A stretch of 64,000 bases of DNA from Isosphaera pallida ATCC 43644. Its GTDB lineage: Bacteria > Planctomycetota > Planctomycetia > Isosphaerales > Isosphaeraceae. Of the stretch, positions 47,267 through 55,941 are shown in pieces. Location of the stretch: the NCBI RefSeq assembly GCF_000186345.1, contig NC_014962.1, positions 4,120,450 through 4,184,449 of the forward strand. Direction: 5' to 3'. Position numbers and translations under genes: made by a program. Below the pieces are notes generated by a model. That model saw only the letters and a list, made by a program, of their open reading frames with translations. It made no database searches and was not told where the DNA came from. How positions within the stretch are numbered: position 1 is the first letter of the stretch; every line of letters starts with the position of its first letter.

Positions 47267-48817
47267 TCAGGGGGACGGCGGGGATGGCACAGCGGCCCCT
47301 GAAGAGAACGAGGATGAAGAGGACTTGGCGGCACGCGGGTCGGATTCAGGTTGGACCGGGTCGGTTTGCAGAACCAGCCAAATCAGCAGGGTTTGGGGAG
47401 CTTGTTCGTCGGTCAGGTTGCGGAACCTCTCGGCCGGCGGGGGGGGGATGGAGACGGACTCGTCAATGGAGCGGTTCCCTTCGGCGTCCATGTCGCGCGG
47501 GTTGGCGGAAGAGAGCGTCATAGGATCCACCACCCGATCGGCCAGGGGATCATCGGGGAATCCGCGCGGAGGACCAGCGACCCGCTCCCGAATGACGGGG
47601 TGATGGTGGGGGTCGGACTCGGCCGCCAAGGGAGGAAGTCCCAGGTCAACGGTCGGTCGATCCCGTCTCAACCCCGCAGCGGGAATCGTCACCAGCGACT
47701 CAACCCGATCGGCCGGGGTGGTTTCGAGACGGGCCAAGGTTTCGGCGGATTCGGAAGCGAGAGTACCGACTTGTCCATCAAACCGTTGGCGCAACAAGTC
47801 CACCAGCCGATCCCGGTCATACCGATCGACCCGCACTGCGAAGACCGCAACCGCCTCACCGCCGGCGCGGTCTTCGCCCTCGACCAGACGAATCAGGCCG
47901 TGGCGTGCGAATCTGAGGGGACAGTCACGCAACACCCCTTCTACCTGATCCACCAAGGTTCTCAACGGAGGGCAGCCTACGATTTCGACCCCTTCGACTG
48001 GCCGGGCCAACAAATCGGCCAGCATCGTCGCAGCGGCGGATGTCCCGCTTGAGGTGGGAGCCGGCGGTGGAGGTTGGGGGGGATCCGCCGCGGCGGCCTC
48101 GGCCGGGTGGGACGGTTTTGCGTCGGCCGCCTGAGCGGCGACGCTGCTGCCGTTGTCGCCAAGCGTCAAGGAGGTGGAGGCAGTGGGTCGAGTGGCAGCG
48201 ACGATCGGCGGGGTCGGCGTGTGGCGGGGGGACTCCCAAACCACCGGGTCATCGGAACGAAGCAGGGACGGAGGCGAGGGGGATTGCGAGTTCAAGGCGA
48301 TCAACTGGATCGCCAGACCGGACGCCACCAACAAAATGGCGGCCGAGGCCCACACCACCACGCGAGGCGTGGCGCGTGGGTCGAACCAACCAACCCGCCC
48401 GGCGACCATCGGTTCCTCAGAGCAAGACGGCGACTCGGCCTGTTCTCGAAGCAAACGTTCCACCAAACCAGCGGCGAAGGCGGGATCGAGAGGCGGGGAA
48501 GGACGGGGAAGTTGAGCCAACAGATGGGTCAAGCGGCGGTAGTCGCGCAAGCGTTGGCTGGCCTCGGGATCGGTTTGCAGGCGGCCCTGAGCGCGTGCTT
48601 GGCTCTCGGGGTCGAGGCGGCCATCCAGAAGGTCATGAAGCCAAGCGTCAGGGTCGTCGGATGGGTCACCGTCGTCCGGGGGGAAGGGTGGGGGTGAACC
48701 GCGAAACTGGAAAGCGATCGGCAAAGTGGAGTGGGCTAGCGGTGAGGTCGGCGCGGCGTCAAGCCGGCGGGAGGAAGAAGAGGATGAAGATGGGGTGGAG
48801 GGATCGACGCTGCTCAT
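47267..48817 (-). CDS. Anti-sigma-factor-like membrane protein
   Basis: 516 aa. A Ser/Pro-rich N-terminus (with a run of seven Ser at residues 10-16) precedes an anti-sigma-like helical segment (residues about 57-105: WLHDLLDGRLDPESQARAQG, then LQTDPEASQRLRDYRRL). One membrane helix lies at about 152-175 (VVVWASAAILLVASGLAIQL). Beyond it lies a Pro/Ala-rich linker and an outer domain with a ferredoxin-like feel (AVFAVRVDRYDRDRLVDLL), then another Ser-rich tail. No zinc-binding HxxxCxxC is present. It follows the sigma-factor gene by 99 bp, as expected for a cognate anti-sigma factor. The long outer domain may sense a signal or bind another protein. Confidence 0.75.
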   Translation of the reverse strand: MSSVDPSTPSSSSSSSRRLDAAPTSPLAHSTLPIAFQFRGSPPPFPPDDGDPSDDPDAWLHDLLDGRLDPESQARAQGRLQTDPEASQRLRDYRRLTHLLAQLPRPSPPLDPAFAAGLVERLLREQAESPSCSEEPMVAGRVGWFDPRATPRVVVWASAAILLVASGLAIQLIALNSQSPSPPSLLRSDDPVVWESPRHTPTPPIVAATRPTASTSLTLGDNGSSVAAQAADAKPSHPAEAAAADPPQPPPPAPTSSGTSAAATMLADLLARPVEGVEIVGCPPLRTLVDQVEGVLRDCPLRFARHGLIRLVEGEDRAGGEAVAVFAVRVDRYDRDRLVDLLRQRFDGQVGTLASESAETLARLETTPADRVESLVTIPAAGLRRDRPTVDLGLPPLAAESDPHHHPVIRERVAGPPRGFPDDPLADRVVDPMTLSSANPRDMDAEGNRSIDESVSIPPPPAERFRNLTDEQAPQTLLIWLVLQTDPVQPESDPRAAKSSSSSFSSGAAVPSPPSP

Positions 48818-48916
48818 GTAACGCTCCCGTTCGGGAACGATCCCGCGCGTTCGGAAGCGGGCAGGCCGCCGGGAACGAAGGGGACCGGGGAGGGACCGAG
48901 TGGGAACCTCGACGAG

Positions 48917-49672
48917 TCAACGCGACTCGCGGACGACCCGAGCCGCTGCCGAGCTGCCCAGCGGGGCAACCGACTCGGCATGCAGGTGCAGGTCAGGGGA
49001 ACGGGTGGAGGGATCGGATGAGGTTGATTCCCCTCCCTCCAGGTTGGACGACGCCAAGGTTGTTTCGATTCGTGTCGCATCGTCGGACTTGGAGAGCCAC
49101 CCCATCCGTTCCAATGGGGCTTGAAGCCGGAGGCGGAGTTCGCCCCGGGCCCGATGCAAACGGCTGCGAACCGTTCCAATCGGCACCCCCAAAATCTCGG
49201 CGATCTCCTCATAACTCAATCCCTCCAGGTCGCGGAGGATTATCACAGCCCGCGCCTCGGGTGGCAGCTGGGACAACGCACGCTGCACCAGCGCCTCCAA
49301 CTCAGCCCGTTCAAGATTGGCGGTTGGGTCGGAGGTCGCACTCAGGTCGGAGGGGTCCGGCGGAGCCGACCCTTCGCGGTCCCACCAACCGAAGAGCCGC
49401 TTTCGCTTGCGGCGGCGGCTCAGCGCCAGGTTCATGGCGATTCGGTAGACCCAGGTGGAGAAAGAACTCTCCCCCTGGAACTGGTCAAGCTTCCGGTAGG
49501 CGTTGAGGAAAGCATCCTGCAACAGGTCGCGGGCCTCTTCGGTATCACCTAGAAACCGCGTGAGGGCGGCGTGAAGGCGATCCTGATGCCGTTCAACAAG
49601 TTCCCCGAAGACCTCCGGGCGACCAGTCCGACAGAGTCGAACCAGGGTTGCGTCGTCCGTCCGCTGGGTCAT
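48917..49672 (-). CDS. ECF (sigma-70 family) sigma factor
   Basis: 251 aa from ATG 49672. Region 2 reads DTEEARDLLQDAFLNAYRKL, then FSTWVYRIAMNLALSRRRKRK. Region 4 reads LPPEARAVIILRDLEGLSYE, then EIAEILGVPIGTVRSRLHRA (the -35-reading helix-turn-helix). A tail of about 60 residues follows region 4 and is unusual in length, Ser/Thr/Glu-rich and without known motif. It directs RNA polymerase to a stress- or envelope-specific regulon. The start has no strong ribosome binding site and the frame is open 42 codons upstream. The adjacent anti-sigma-like gene supports a regulated pair. Two imperfect direct repeats upstream (49883-49922) may be a control site. Confidence 0.93.
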   Translation of the reverse strand: MTQRTDDATLVRLCRTGRPEVFGELVERHQDRLHAALTRFLGDTEEARDLLQDAFLNAYRKLDQFQGESSFSTWVYRIAMNLALSRRRKRKRLFGWWDREGSAPPDPSDLSATSDPTANLERAELEALVQRALSQLPPEARAVIILRDLEGLSYEEIAEILGVPIGTVRSRLHRARGELRLRLQAPLERMGWLSKSDDATRIETTLASSNLEGGESTSSDPSTRSPDLHLHAESVAPLGSSAAARVVRESR

Positions 49673-49882
49673 AGTAATGAGACGCCGCCCGACGCCCTCG
49701 AGTTCCTGGAAAATCACCACGCCGCTTGATCCCACCCCCGATGCTTCAGGATGGAGCCGCGTCCACGTTGGGTTCCCCGGTCCAGCCCACCGATTCAATC
49801 ACGCCCCCCCTTCCGATACAACCCGCCCCTCTGCTCGCCTTTCCGGGTTGCTTCTCTTCTCTGTTTGGGTGGCTCTGTCTAG

Positions 49883-49922
49883 TCTTTGATCTAACCTTAT
49901 CGTTATCTTTGGTCCAACCTTA
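49883..49922 (-). promoter_or_regulatory. Imperfect direct repeat upstream of the sigma-factor gene
   Basis: Two 17-bp copies, 49883-49899 and 49906-49922, agree at 15 of 17 positions, with starts 23 bp apart (about two helical turns). On the minus strand each begins TAAGGTT and ends CAAAGA. They lie 211 bp upstream of the sigma gene start, past the end of the endonuclease-like gene. A tandem regulator site or sigma-recognised promoter pair is possible. Confidence 0.35.
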
Positions 49923-49947
49923 CCTTAGTTGAGGATTGTGAACCCGC

Positions 49948-50679
49948 TCACGCATCCCACTCCACCGGGCCGGTTTCGGGAAGCGCCTCGCGGAGGGGGC
50001 AGCGATCGCAACGCGGCGCGGTGGGTTTGCAAAACTCCCTGCCCACCCGCTCCATCCATCCACTCCAACGACCTACTGCAGCAAGTGCGGCCCGAGGGTC
50101 GCCCGCTGGGTCGTCCCACCGCCCCCCCTGAGCTAATTGAACCATCGTCGAGCGCAGTTCGTCCGTGTCAGCGGTCGGGTCGATCCAGCCATGACGCAGC
50201 AGAATCCGGTAACCCGAGCGATCCAACGGCACGCCTTCGCGTCCCAACCCCCAAAGCAGAAGACGCTCCGTCAGGGCCGGTCCCACGCCCTGAATCTGCC
50301 GCAACTCCTCGCGGAGACGGTCCACCCCCACCTCCGCCAATGCCGTGGGATCACCCCTGTGACGATCGACTAACCACATCGCAAGTTTCCGAACCACCCC
50401 CCCCATCCGCGCTGGGGGTTTTAGACCGGCTAGCTGCCAAACCGACGCCAATTCGAGCGGATCGGCCTCGGCAATTGGCCCGGCCTCGTCCAAACCCGCC
50501 TCCACCAACGCCTCCCACGCCAACGCCGCCTGTCGGGCGTCGAGAAACTCCTCCAGCACCACCCGAACCATTGCGTCAAACGTGACTTGTGACGGCAACG
50601 GGGGTGTGTCGCCCCCCCTGCCGTACCTCGCTTCTAAGGCGGCCGCTAGTCCGTCGCGGGCCTGTTCGATTCCCGGCAT
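49948..50679 (-). CDS. Endonuclease III-like HhH-GPD protein
   Basis: 243 aa from ATG 50679. The helix-hairpin-helix is visible (QIQGVGPALTERLLLWGLG), followed by the catalytic-Asp position (VPLDRSGYRILL). In bifunctional endonuclease III the hairpin carries the catalytic Lys (GVGRKTA); here that position is Ala. The C-terminal iron-sulfur motif keeps three Cys with family spacing (FCKPTAPRCDRCPL) but lacks the fourth. It may be a mono-functional glycosylase, or a divergent protein without an intact cluster. The gene is upstream of the sigma gene on the same strand but separated from it by about 275 bp. Confidence 0.8.
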   Translation of the reverse strand: MPGIEQARDGLAAALEARYGRGGDTPPLPSQVTFDAMVRVVLEEFLDARQAALAWEALVEAGLDEAGPIAEADPLELASVWQLAGLKPPARMGGVVRKLAMWLVDRHRGDPTALAEVGVDRLREELRQIQGVGPALTERLLLWGLGREGVPLDRSGYRILLRHGWIDPTADTDELRSTMVQLAQGGRWDDPAGDPRAALAAVGRWSGWMERVGREFCKPTAPRCDRCPLREALPETGPVEWDA

Positions 50680-50979
50680 GTTTCGACTCCCTGGCCGTGT
50701 CCCCGGCGACGGCGACCGGCCCACGTGTTCTGCGACCAGATCCGTCCCTATCCCTGGCTTCTCAATCGAAAACGGACGCGCCAGAGCCGCCTCGGTCGCA
50801 AGGTTGCTGCCGCGTCGATGTCTCTGAGCGTGAACGTCCGATCAACCCTTGTCAACCCCCCGCCGTTTTATGGAGCCCCTCGCCTTGGAGCGAATCGGCG
50901 GGTATCATCAACAGGGTTGCCAATACGCCTCCCGCTCTCCTTCCCTCTCGACCCTCCGAACTCGCGTAGGGTTCCCGCC

Positions 50980-53439
50980 ATGTTCGACCTCCTCCGCTGC
51001 CCCGCCTTTGGGCGATTGGGGCTCTCAAGCAACCGTGCCATGACCTCGACGTGGAAGGTTGTCTTCCCAGGCGCGTTGGCGTTGACCCTGTGGATCAGCG
51101 CTGGTGTGTCCCGGTCGTGGGCCGAGACGCCCCCAGACAATCCGGCGGAGATCCCGGTTGCTCCTCTGGAAACCTTCCGCTCCGACCAGAAAAGCCACTG
51201 GGCCTATCAGCCGGTCCAGCCAGTCGAACCCCCCGAGGTCGAAGGAATCGAGTGGGTGCGCAACCCGATCGACCGCTTCATCCTGGAGGCGCTGGAGACC
51301 GTCGAACTGCGGCCCTCGCCGCCAATTGACCGCGCCGGCTGGCTGCGGCGGGTCAGCTTTGACCTGATCGGTCTGCCGCCCACTGTGGAGGAACTCGACG
51401 CCTTCCTCAACGACCCCCGGCCCGACCACGACGCCCAGACCGCTGTGGTCGATCGGTTGCTCGCCTCGCCCCGCTACGGCGAACGCTGGGCGCAACACTG
51501 GCTTGATCTGGCCCACTACGCCGACTCCAACGGCTTTGAGCTGGACGCCGAACGGCCCGACGCCTGGCGTTACCGCGATTGGCTCATCCGGGCGCTCAAC
51601 GACGATGTGCCCTACGACCGCTTCCTCATGCTCCAAATCGCCGGCGACGAACTTGCGCCTGGCGACCTTGACGCCCTCATCGCCACCGGCTTTTTGCGGT
51701 GCGGCCCCCGCGAGGTGGTCGCGGGCAACATCGACCCCGAAGAGAAACGCCAGTCGGAACTCACCGAGGTCGTCGGCACCGTCGGGTCGGTCATGCTCGG
51801 TTTGACTCTCGGCTGCGCTCGCTGTCATGACCATAAGTTCGACGCCATCCCGACCACCGACTACTACCGGATGCAGGCCTTTTTCGCTGGAGCACGGTTC
51901 ATCGAGAAACCGATCGCCGACGAGACCGAACAGGCCGAATTCAAGCGGATCAACGCCGAAATCGACGCCCTGATCGCGCCGCTGAAGAAGGAGAAGGAGG
52001 CGATCGAGCAACCCCATCGTGCCCGTCTCCAGGCCGCCCGACGCGCAGCGCTTCGACCCGAGGAGGAAGCGATCCTCGCCCTTCCCGCCGATCAGCGTAC
52101 CCCCGAACAGAACAAGCTGTTCGCCGGGATTCAAACCGCGTTGCGGGTTACCTGGGAAGAGCTTTACGAGGAAATCGCCCGCCACCCTGACGATTTCGCC
52201 CGCCGCGAAGCTCTCAAGCGACGGATCTTCGAGCTGGATCGACAGCGGCCCCGCCCGCTCTCCAAAGCGATGGTCATGATCGAACCAGGGCCGGAGGCCC
52301 CGATGACCCGCGTCTTGAAACGAGGCAACCCCAAAGCCCCAGGGGCAGTGGTTGACCCGCGTCCGCTTGGAATCGTGCTGGCCAACCAGGATGAGAACGC
52401 CTTCACACCTCCGGTCCCGGTGCGTCGTCCCGACGCGGAGGAGGGGGACGCCCCCATCGCCACCGGCCGCAAGACAGCCCTAGCGGCCTGGATCGCTTCG
52501 CCTCACAATCCGCTCACGGCCCGCGTGATGGTCAACCGACTGTGGCAACACCACTTCGGGCGGGGAATCGTCGCCACCCCCGGCGACTTCGGCGTGCAGG
52601 GCGAACCCCCTACCCACCCTGAACTGCTCGACTGGCTGGCCGCCGAGTTCATCCGCCAAGGCTGGTCGCTCAAAACCATGCACCGTTTGATGATCCTGTC
52701 GGCCACTTACGCCCAGGATTCCGCCGACCGCCCTGACGATCCCCACCACCAGGCCGCGCGGGAACTCGACCCGGACAATCATCTCCTTTGGCGAATGAAC
52801 CGTCGCCGTCTCGACGCCGAGGCGATCCGCGACGCCACCCTCGCCGTCTCCGGCAGCCTGAGCCTCATCGCGGGTGGTCCCGGCGTCCTCGCGCCTTTGG
52901 AGCCGGAAATTGAAGACTTGATCTTCACCGAACATGAAGAGGTCGATCTTTGGCCCGAAGCCACCGACCCCGCCCAGGTCAACCGCCGCTCGATCTACTT
53001 GTTTCGCAAGCGCAACGTGCGTTATCCCCTCTTTGATGCCTTTGACGCCCCCGACACCCAAAGCGTCTGCGCCGTTAGAGCCGACAGCACCCACGCCCTC
53101 CAGGCGCTGACCCTGCTCAACAGTGCCTTCGCGCTGGATCAAGCCCGCGCTCTGGCCGGTCGTCTGCTTCGGGAACGCCCCGGCGTGGGAGCCGACGCCG
53201 ATCACGCCCGAATCGATCTAGCCGCCCGCTTGCTGTACGCGCGACCCGCTACCCCGCGCGAGCATGAGTTGATTCGAACCTTCCTCGATCGTCAAACCGC
53301 CGCGCTGGAAACCCGCGACCCGGCCACGTTGGAACGCCCCGACCACCTCCCGCCCGGCCTGACTGCCGCCCGCGCGGCGGCTTGGGTCGATCTAGCCCGC
53401 GCTTGGCTCAACTCCAACGAGTTTCTGTACGTCCGCTAA
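50980..53439 (+). CDS. DUF1549/DUF1553 (PSCyt2/PSD1) planctomycete protein
   Basis: 819 aa. A hydrophobic signal region is at about residues 22-45 ([18 protein letters not shown]). DUF1549 starts near residue 95 ([12 protein letters not shown], then [15 protein letters not shown]) and includes [19 protein letters not shown] and a c-type haem-like [13 protein letters not shown] motif. DUF1553 forms the C-terminal half: [20 protein letters not shown], then [12 protein letters not shown]. The pair is characteristic of planctomycetes, and the gene is nearly always followed by a DUF1501 gene, as here. An exported redox or sulfated-polysaccharide role has been suggested; it is not established. ATG 50980 is favoured; ATG 51041 (MTSTWKVV) is possible. 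The DUF1501 partner begins 84 bp downstream. Confidence 0.9.
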   Translation: MFDLLRCPAFGRLGLSSNRAMTSTWKVVFPGALALTLWISAGVSRSWAETPPDNPAEIPVAPLETFRSDQKSHWAYQPVQPVEPPEVEGIEWVRNPIDRFILEALETVELRPSPPIDRAGWLRRVSFDLIGLPPTVEELDAFLNDPRPDHDAQTAVVDRLLASPRYGERWAQHWLDLAHYADSNGFELDAERPDAWRYRDWLIRALNDDVPYDRFLMLQIAGDELAPGDLDALIATGFLRCGPREVVAGNIDPEEKRQSELTEVVGTVGSVMLGLTLGCARCHDHKFDAIPTTDYYRMQAFFAGARFIEKPIADETEQAEFKRINAEIDALIAPLKKEKEAIEQPHRARLQAARRAALRPEEEAILALPADQRTPEQNKLFAGIQTALRVTWEELYEEIARHPDDFARREALKRRIFELDRQRPRPLSKAMVMIEPGPEAPMTRVLKRGNPKAPGAVVDPRPLGIVLANQDENAFTPPVPVRRPDAEEGDAPIATGRKTALAAWIASPHNPLTARVMVNRLWQHHFGRGIVATPGDFGVQGEPPTHPELLDWLAAEFIRQGWSLKTMHRLMILSATYAQDSADRPDDPHHQAARELDPDNHLLWRMNRRRLDAEAIRDATLAVSGSLSLIAGGPGVLAPLEPEIEDLIFTEHEEVDLWPEATDPAQVNRRSIYLFRKRNVRYPLFDAFDAPDTQSVCAVRADSTHALQALTLLNSAFALDQARALAGRLLRERPGVGADADHARIDLAARLLYARPATPREHELIRTFLDRQTAALETRDPATLERPDHLPPGLTAARAAAWVDLARAWLNSNEFLYVR

Positions 53440-53523
53440 TCGCGTTCAACGTCAACGACTCGATCATCCCTTCTCATCGCAACACCATCCCATCCCGGAA
53501 ACCCCACGTGGGAGTCGATCGTC

Positions 53524-55006
53524 ATGGGTACGTCACGTCCGCGTTGCCCCGGTCCCGTTGGGCCGATCCCCTCCGCAACGACCTCCCGGCGCGACTTCCT
53601 GCGCCGGGCTGGCGGTGGTTTGGGGTTGCTGGCGTTAGCCGATTTGATGGCCCGCGAGGGTCGTTTGACCTTTGGAGCCGAGGAGCGCTCATCACGAGGC
53701 GACCAATGCCTCGCGGCTAAACCGCCCCACTTCCCGGCCAAGGCCAAGCGTTGCATTTTCCTGTTCATGGTCGGCGGCCCCTCGCAGATTGATCTGTTCG
53801 ACCCCAAACCGGTTCTCAATAAGCTGGACGGCCAGCCACTGCCGCCTTCGGCAAAATCCACAGCCAGTTCCTACCAGTCCGCTTTGCTTGGGGAGCCGCC
53901 GCCGCTTTGTGAGGTGCGGCGAGTCGGGCATGCCGATGTCCGACCTCGTGCCCCACCTGCACAAGCACGCCGACGACATCGCGCTGATTCGCTCCTGCGT
54001 GGCCGACAGCGTGGTTCACGCCCCTGCGCTTTATCAGATGAACAGCGGCCGAACCTCGATGGGCTGGCCTAGCCTAGGCAGTTGGCTGACCTACGGCCTA
54101 GGTAGCGAGAACGCCAACCTGCCGGGCTTTGTGGTCATGGCCCAACCCCAAGGCACTCCCGAGGGCGGCGCGCCGTGCTGGGGGGCGGGCTTTTTGCCCG
54201 CATCGCATCAGGGCACCTTGTTCCGCGCCGGTCCTAACCCGATCGTCAACCTCAAACCCGCCCGACCTACGATCAACGAAGACCAGCAACGCGCTACCCT
54301 CGACCTCTTGGGCGACCTCAACCGCGCCTCGCCGTGGTATCACCCCGAGGACGACCCCCTGGAAGCCCGCATCGCCTCCTACGAATTGGCCCACCGTATG
54401 CAGTCCGCTGCGCCCGAGGCGATCGACCTATCGAACGAGTCGCCCGAAACCCGCGCGCTTTACGGCCTGGACCATCCCCAAACCGCCGAGTTCGGCGCGC
54501 GGTGCCTCATCGCCCGGCGTCTGGTCGAGCGCGGGGTCCGGTTCGTCCAACTCTACTCCGGCGGCGGACCGGTCGCCTGGCAATGGGACGCGCACCACGA
54601 CGTGGACGCCAACCACGAGAAAATGTGCGGACTCACCGATCAACCAATCGCCGCGCTTCTGACCGATCTCAAGCGACGCGGACTGCTAGAGGAAACCCTG
54701 GTCATCTGGGGTGGCGAGTTCGGCCGAACTCCGGTCGCCGAAGGCGGCGGCCGAGGACGCGACCACAACAATGAAGGCTTCAGCATGTGGATGGCCGGAG
54801 GGGGAGTCAAGGGGGGCACAATTCTGGGGGCCACTGACGAGATCGGCTTCCGTGCCATCGAGGACCGCGCCCACGTCAACGATCTTCACGCCACCATCCT
54901 TCACCTGATGGGGCTGGACCACCTGCGCCTCACGTTCCACCACCACGGACGCGACGAGCGGCTCACCGATGTGGGTGGCCGCGTTTTGCACCCAATTCTC
55001 GCCTGA
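53524..55006 (+). pseudogene. DUF1501 protein gene interrupted by a frameshift
   Basis: The first part is read in one frame from ATG 53524: a Tat-type twin-Arg signal (TSRRDFLRRAGGGLGLLALA), then the family block [20 protein letters not shown], up to SALLGEPP. The family sequence then continues in the next frame: [20 protein letters not shown], followed by a complete C-terminal domain ([29 protein letters not shown]) ending at 55006. The switch must lie near 53895-53915, in a GCCGCCGCCGC run, and corresponds to one extra base or two missing ones. Left uncorrected, the first frame stops at 54072. It may be a genuine recent mutation, a sequencing error, or recoding. The protein would be exported and paired with the preceding DUF1549/1553 protein. 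Confidence 0.85.
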
Positions 55007-55026
55007 ACGGTTTCCAACTAACTTAT

Positions 55027-55056
55027 CCGGCCGGAAACCGACGGGCCGGCCTTTTT
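55027..55056 (+). terminator. Intrinsic terminator after the DUF1501 gene
   Basis: CCGGCCGG near 55027-55034 can pair with GGCCGGCC at 55044-55051 (six base pairs in either register), followed directly by TTTTT (55052-55056). It is the clearest T-run terminator in the window. Confidence 0.65.
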
Positions 55057-55227
55057 GGCTTGGTCAGGTGGTTTGGGGTTGAACCTGAGAGCGAACCGGA
55101 AGGTTGGTCATGTGGTAAACTTGTGAAGACCCACCGACCAAGCCAGTGAGAAGGTCGGCGGAAAGGATCGGTTGTTGCTCCACTGCGCTAATCACCATGT
55201 GCGACGCTCAAACCGAGGGGGCCCGAC

Positions 55228-55851
55228 GTGAGACCGCAAACCTTGGCCGCCGTGTCCCGTCGCAACATCGACCCGCTCGACCGTCTGCTAGATGAAGCCG
55301 AAGGTTACCTCATTCTAGGGTTACCCGCGGCTTCGGCCCGGTTGCTCGAATCGCGCCCCCACTGGACCGCTCGGCGCGCCCGGTGGGCGTTCCTCAAAGG
55401 ATGGACGCTCAAGCGTCAGGGTGATCTCCGCGCCGCGGTCAGTCTACTGGAGGAGGCCCTTCGGCTCGATCCTGGACAATTCGAGGCCGGCCTGATGCTG
55501 GCGTGGTGCCACCGCCGCACCCATCGGCTCGCTCAGGCCATCGACGACCTGGAGTCGCTCAAACCGATCGCTCCGACCTCAGCGCGGCTGCGCTACAACC
55601 TAGCCTGCTACTGGAGCCTGGCCTGCTGCCCCCGCAAGGCGGTGGTCGAACTGGAAACCGCTTTGATGCTTCGGCCCCATTGGATCGCCCGCGCCTTGCG
55701 CGAACCGGACTTCGACCCGATTCGCAACGATCCGCACTTCCTTCGAATCATCCCGTTCGCTCCGCCCACGTTGGCCACCGAGCCCGCCGCCAACTCCAAC
55801 GGCCCCTTGCACGTCAACCTCAAGTCCAACGCCTCGGGAACCGATCACTAA
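55228..55851 (+). CDS. TPR-like protein
   Basis: 207 aa from GTG 55228 with a GAGGGGG upstream; the nearby ATG at 55197 is out of frame. Tetratricopeptide-like helices run from about residue 20 to 150: WAFLKGWTLKRQGDLRAAV, LLEEALRLDPGQFEAGLML, then LRYNLACYWSLACCPRKAVV. A Gly/Asn/Ser-rich tail ends it. No signal peptide is visible. TPR domains mediate protein contacts; the partner is unknown. It precedes the ExbB/MotA-like gene by 90 bp in the same orientation, but a strong hairpin lies between, so co-transcription is uncertain. Confidence 0.8.
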   Translation: MRPQTLAAVSRRNIDPLDRLLDEAEGYLILGLPAASARLLESRPHWTARRARWAFLKGWTLKRQGDLRAAVSLLEEALRLDPGQFEAGLMLAWCHRRTHRLAQAIDDLESLKPIAPTSARLRYNLACYWSLACCPRKAVVELETALMLRPHWIARALREPDFDPIRNDPHFLRIIPFAPPTLATEPAANSNGPLHVNLKSNASGTDH

Positions 55852-55861
55852 GCGGGGAGGG

Positions 55862-55898
55862 CCGAACCGGTCGCGTGTGTCGCTGCGACACGGTTCGG
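55862..55898 (+). terminator. Hairpin after the TPR gene
   Basis: CCGAACCG (55862-55869) pairs exactly with CGGTTCGG (55891-55898), and the loop can form an inner TGTC/GACA hairpin. TCATTTCCGTTT follows, a weak T-rich tail. It starts eleven bases after the stop codon. Confidence 0.5.
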
Positions 55899-55941
55899 TC
55901 ATTTCCGTTTCGAACCGATCCGGGTCCAGGAGGGACGAAGG

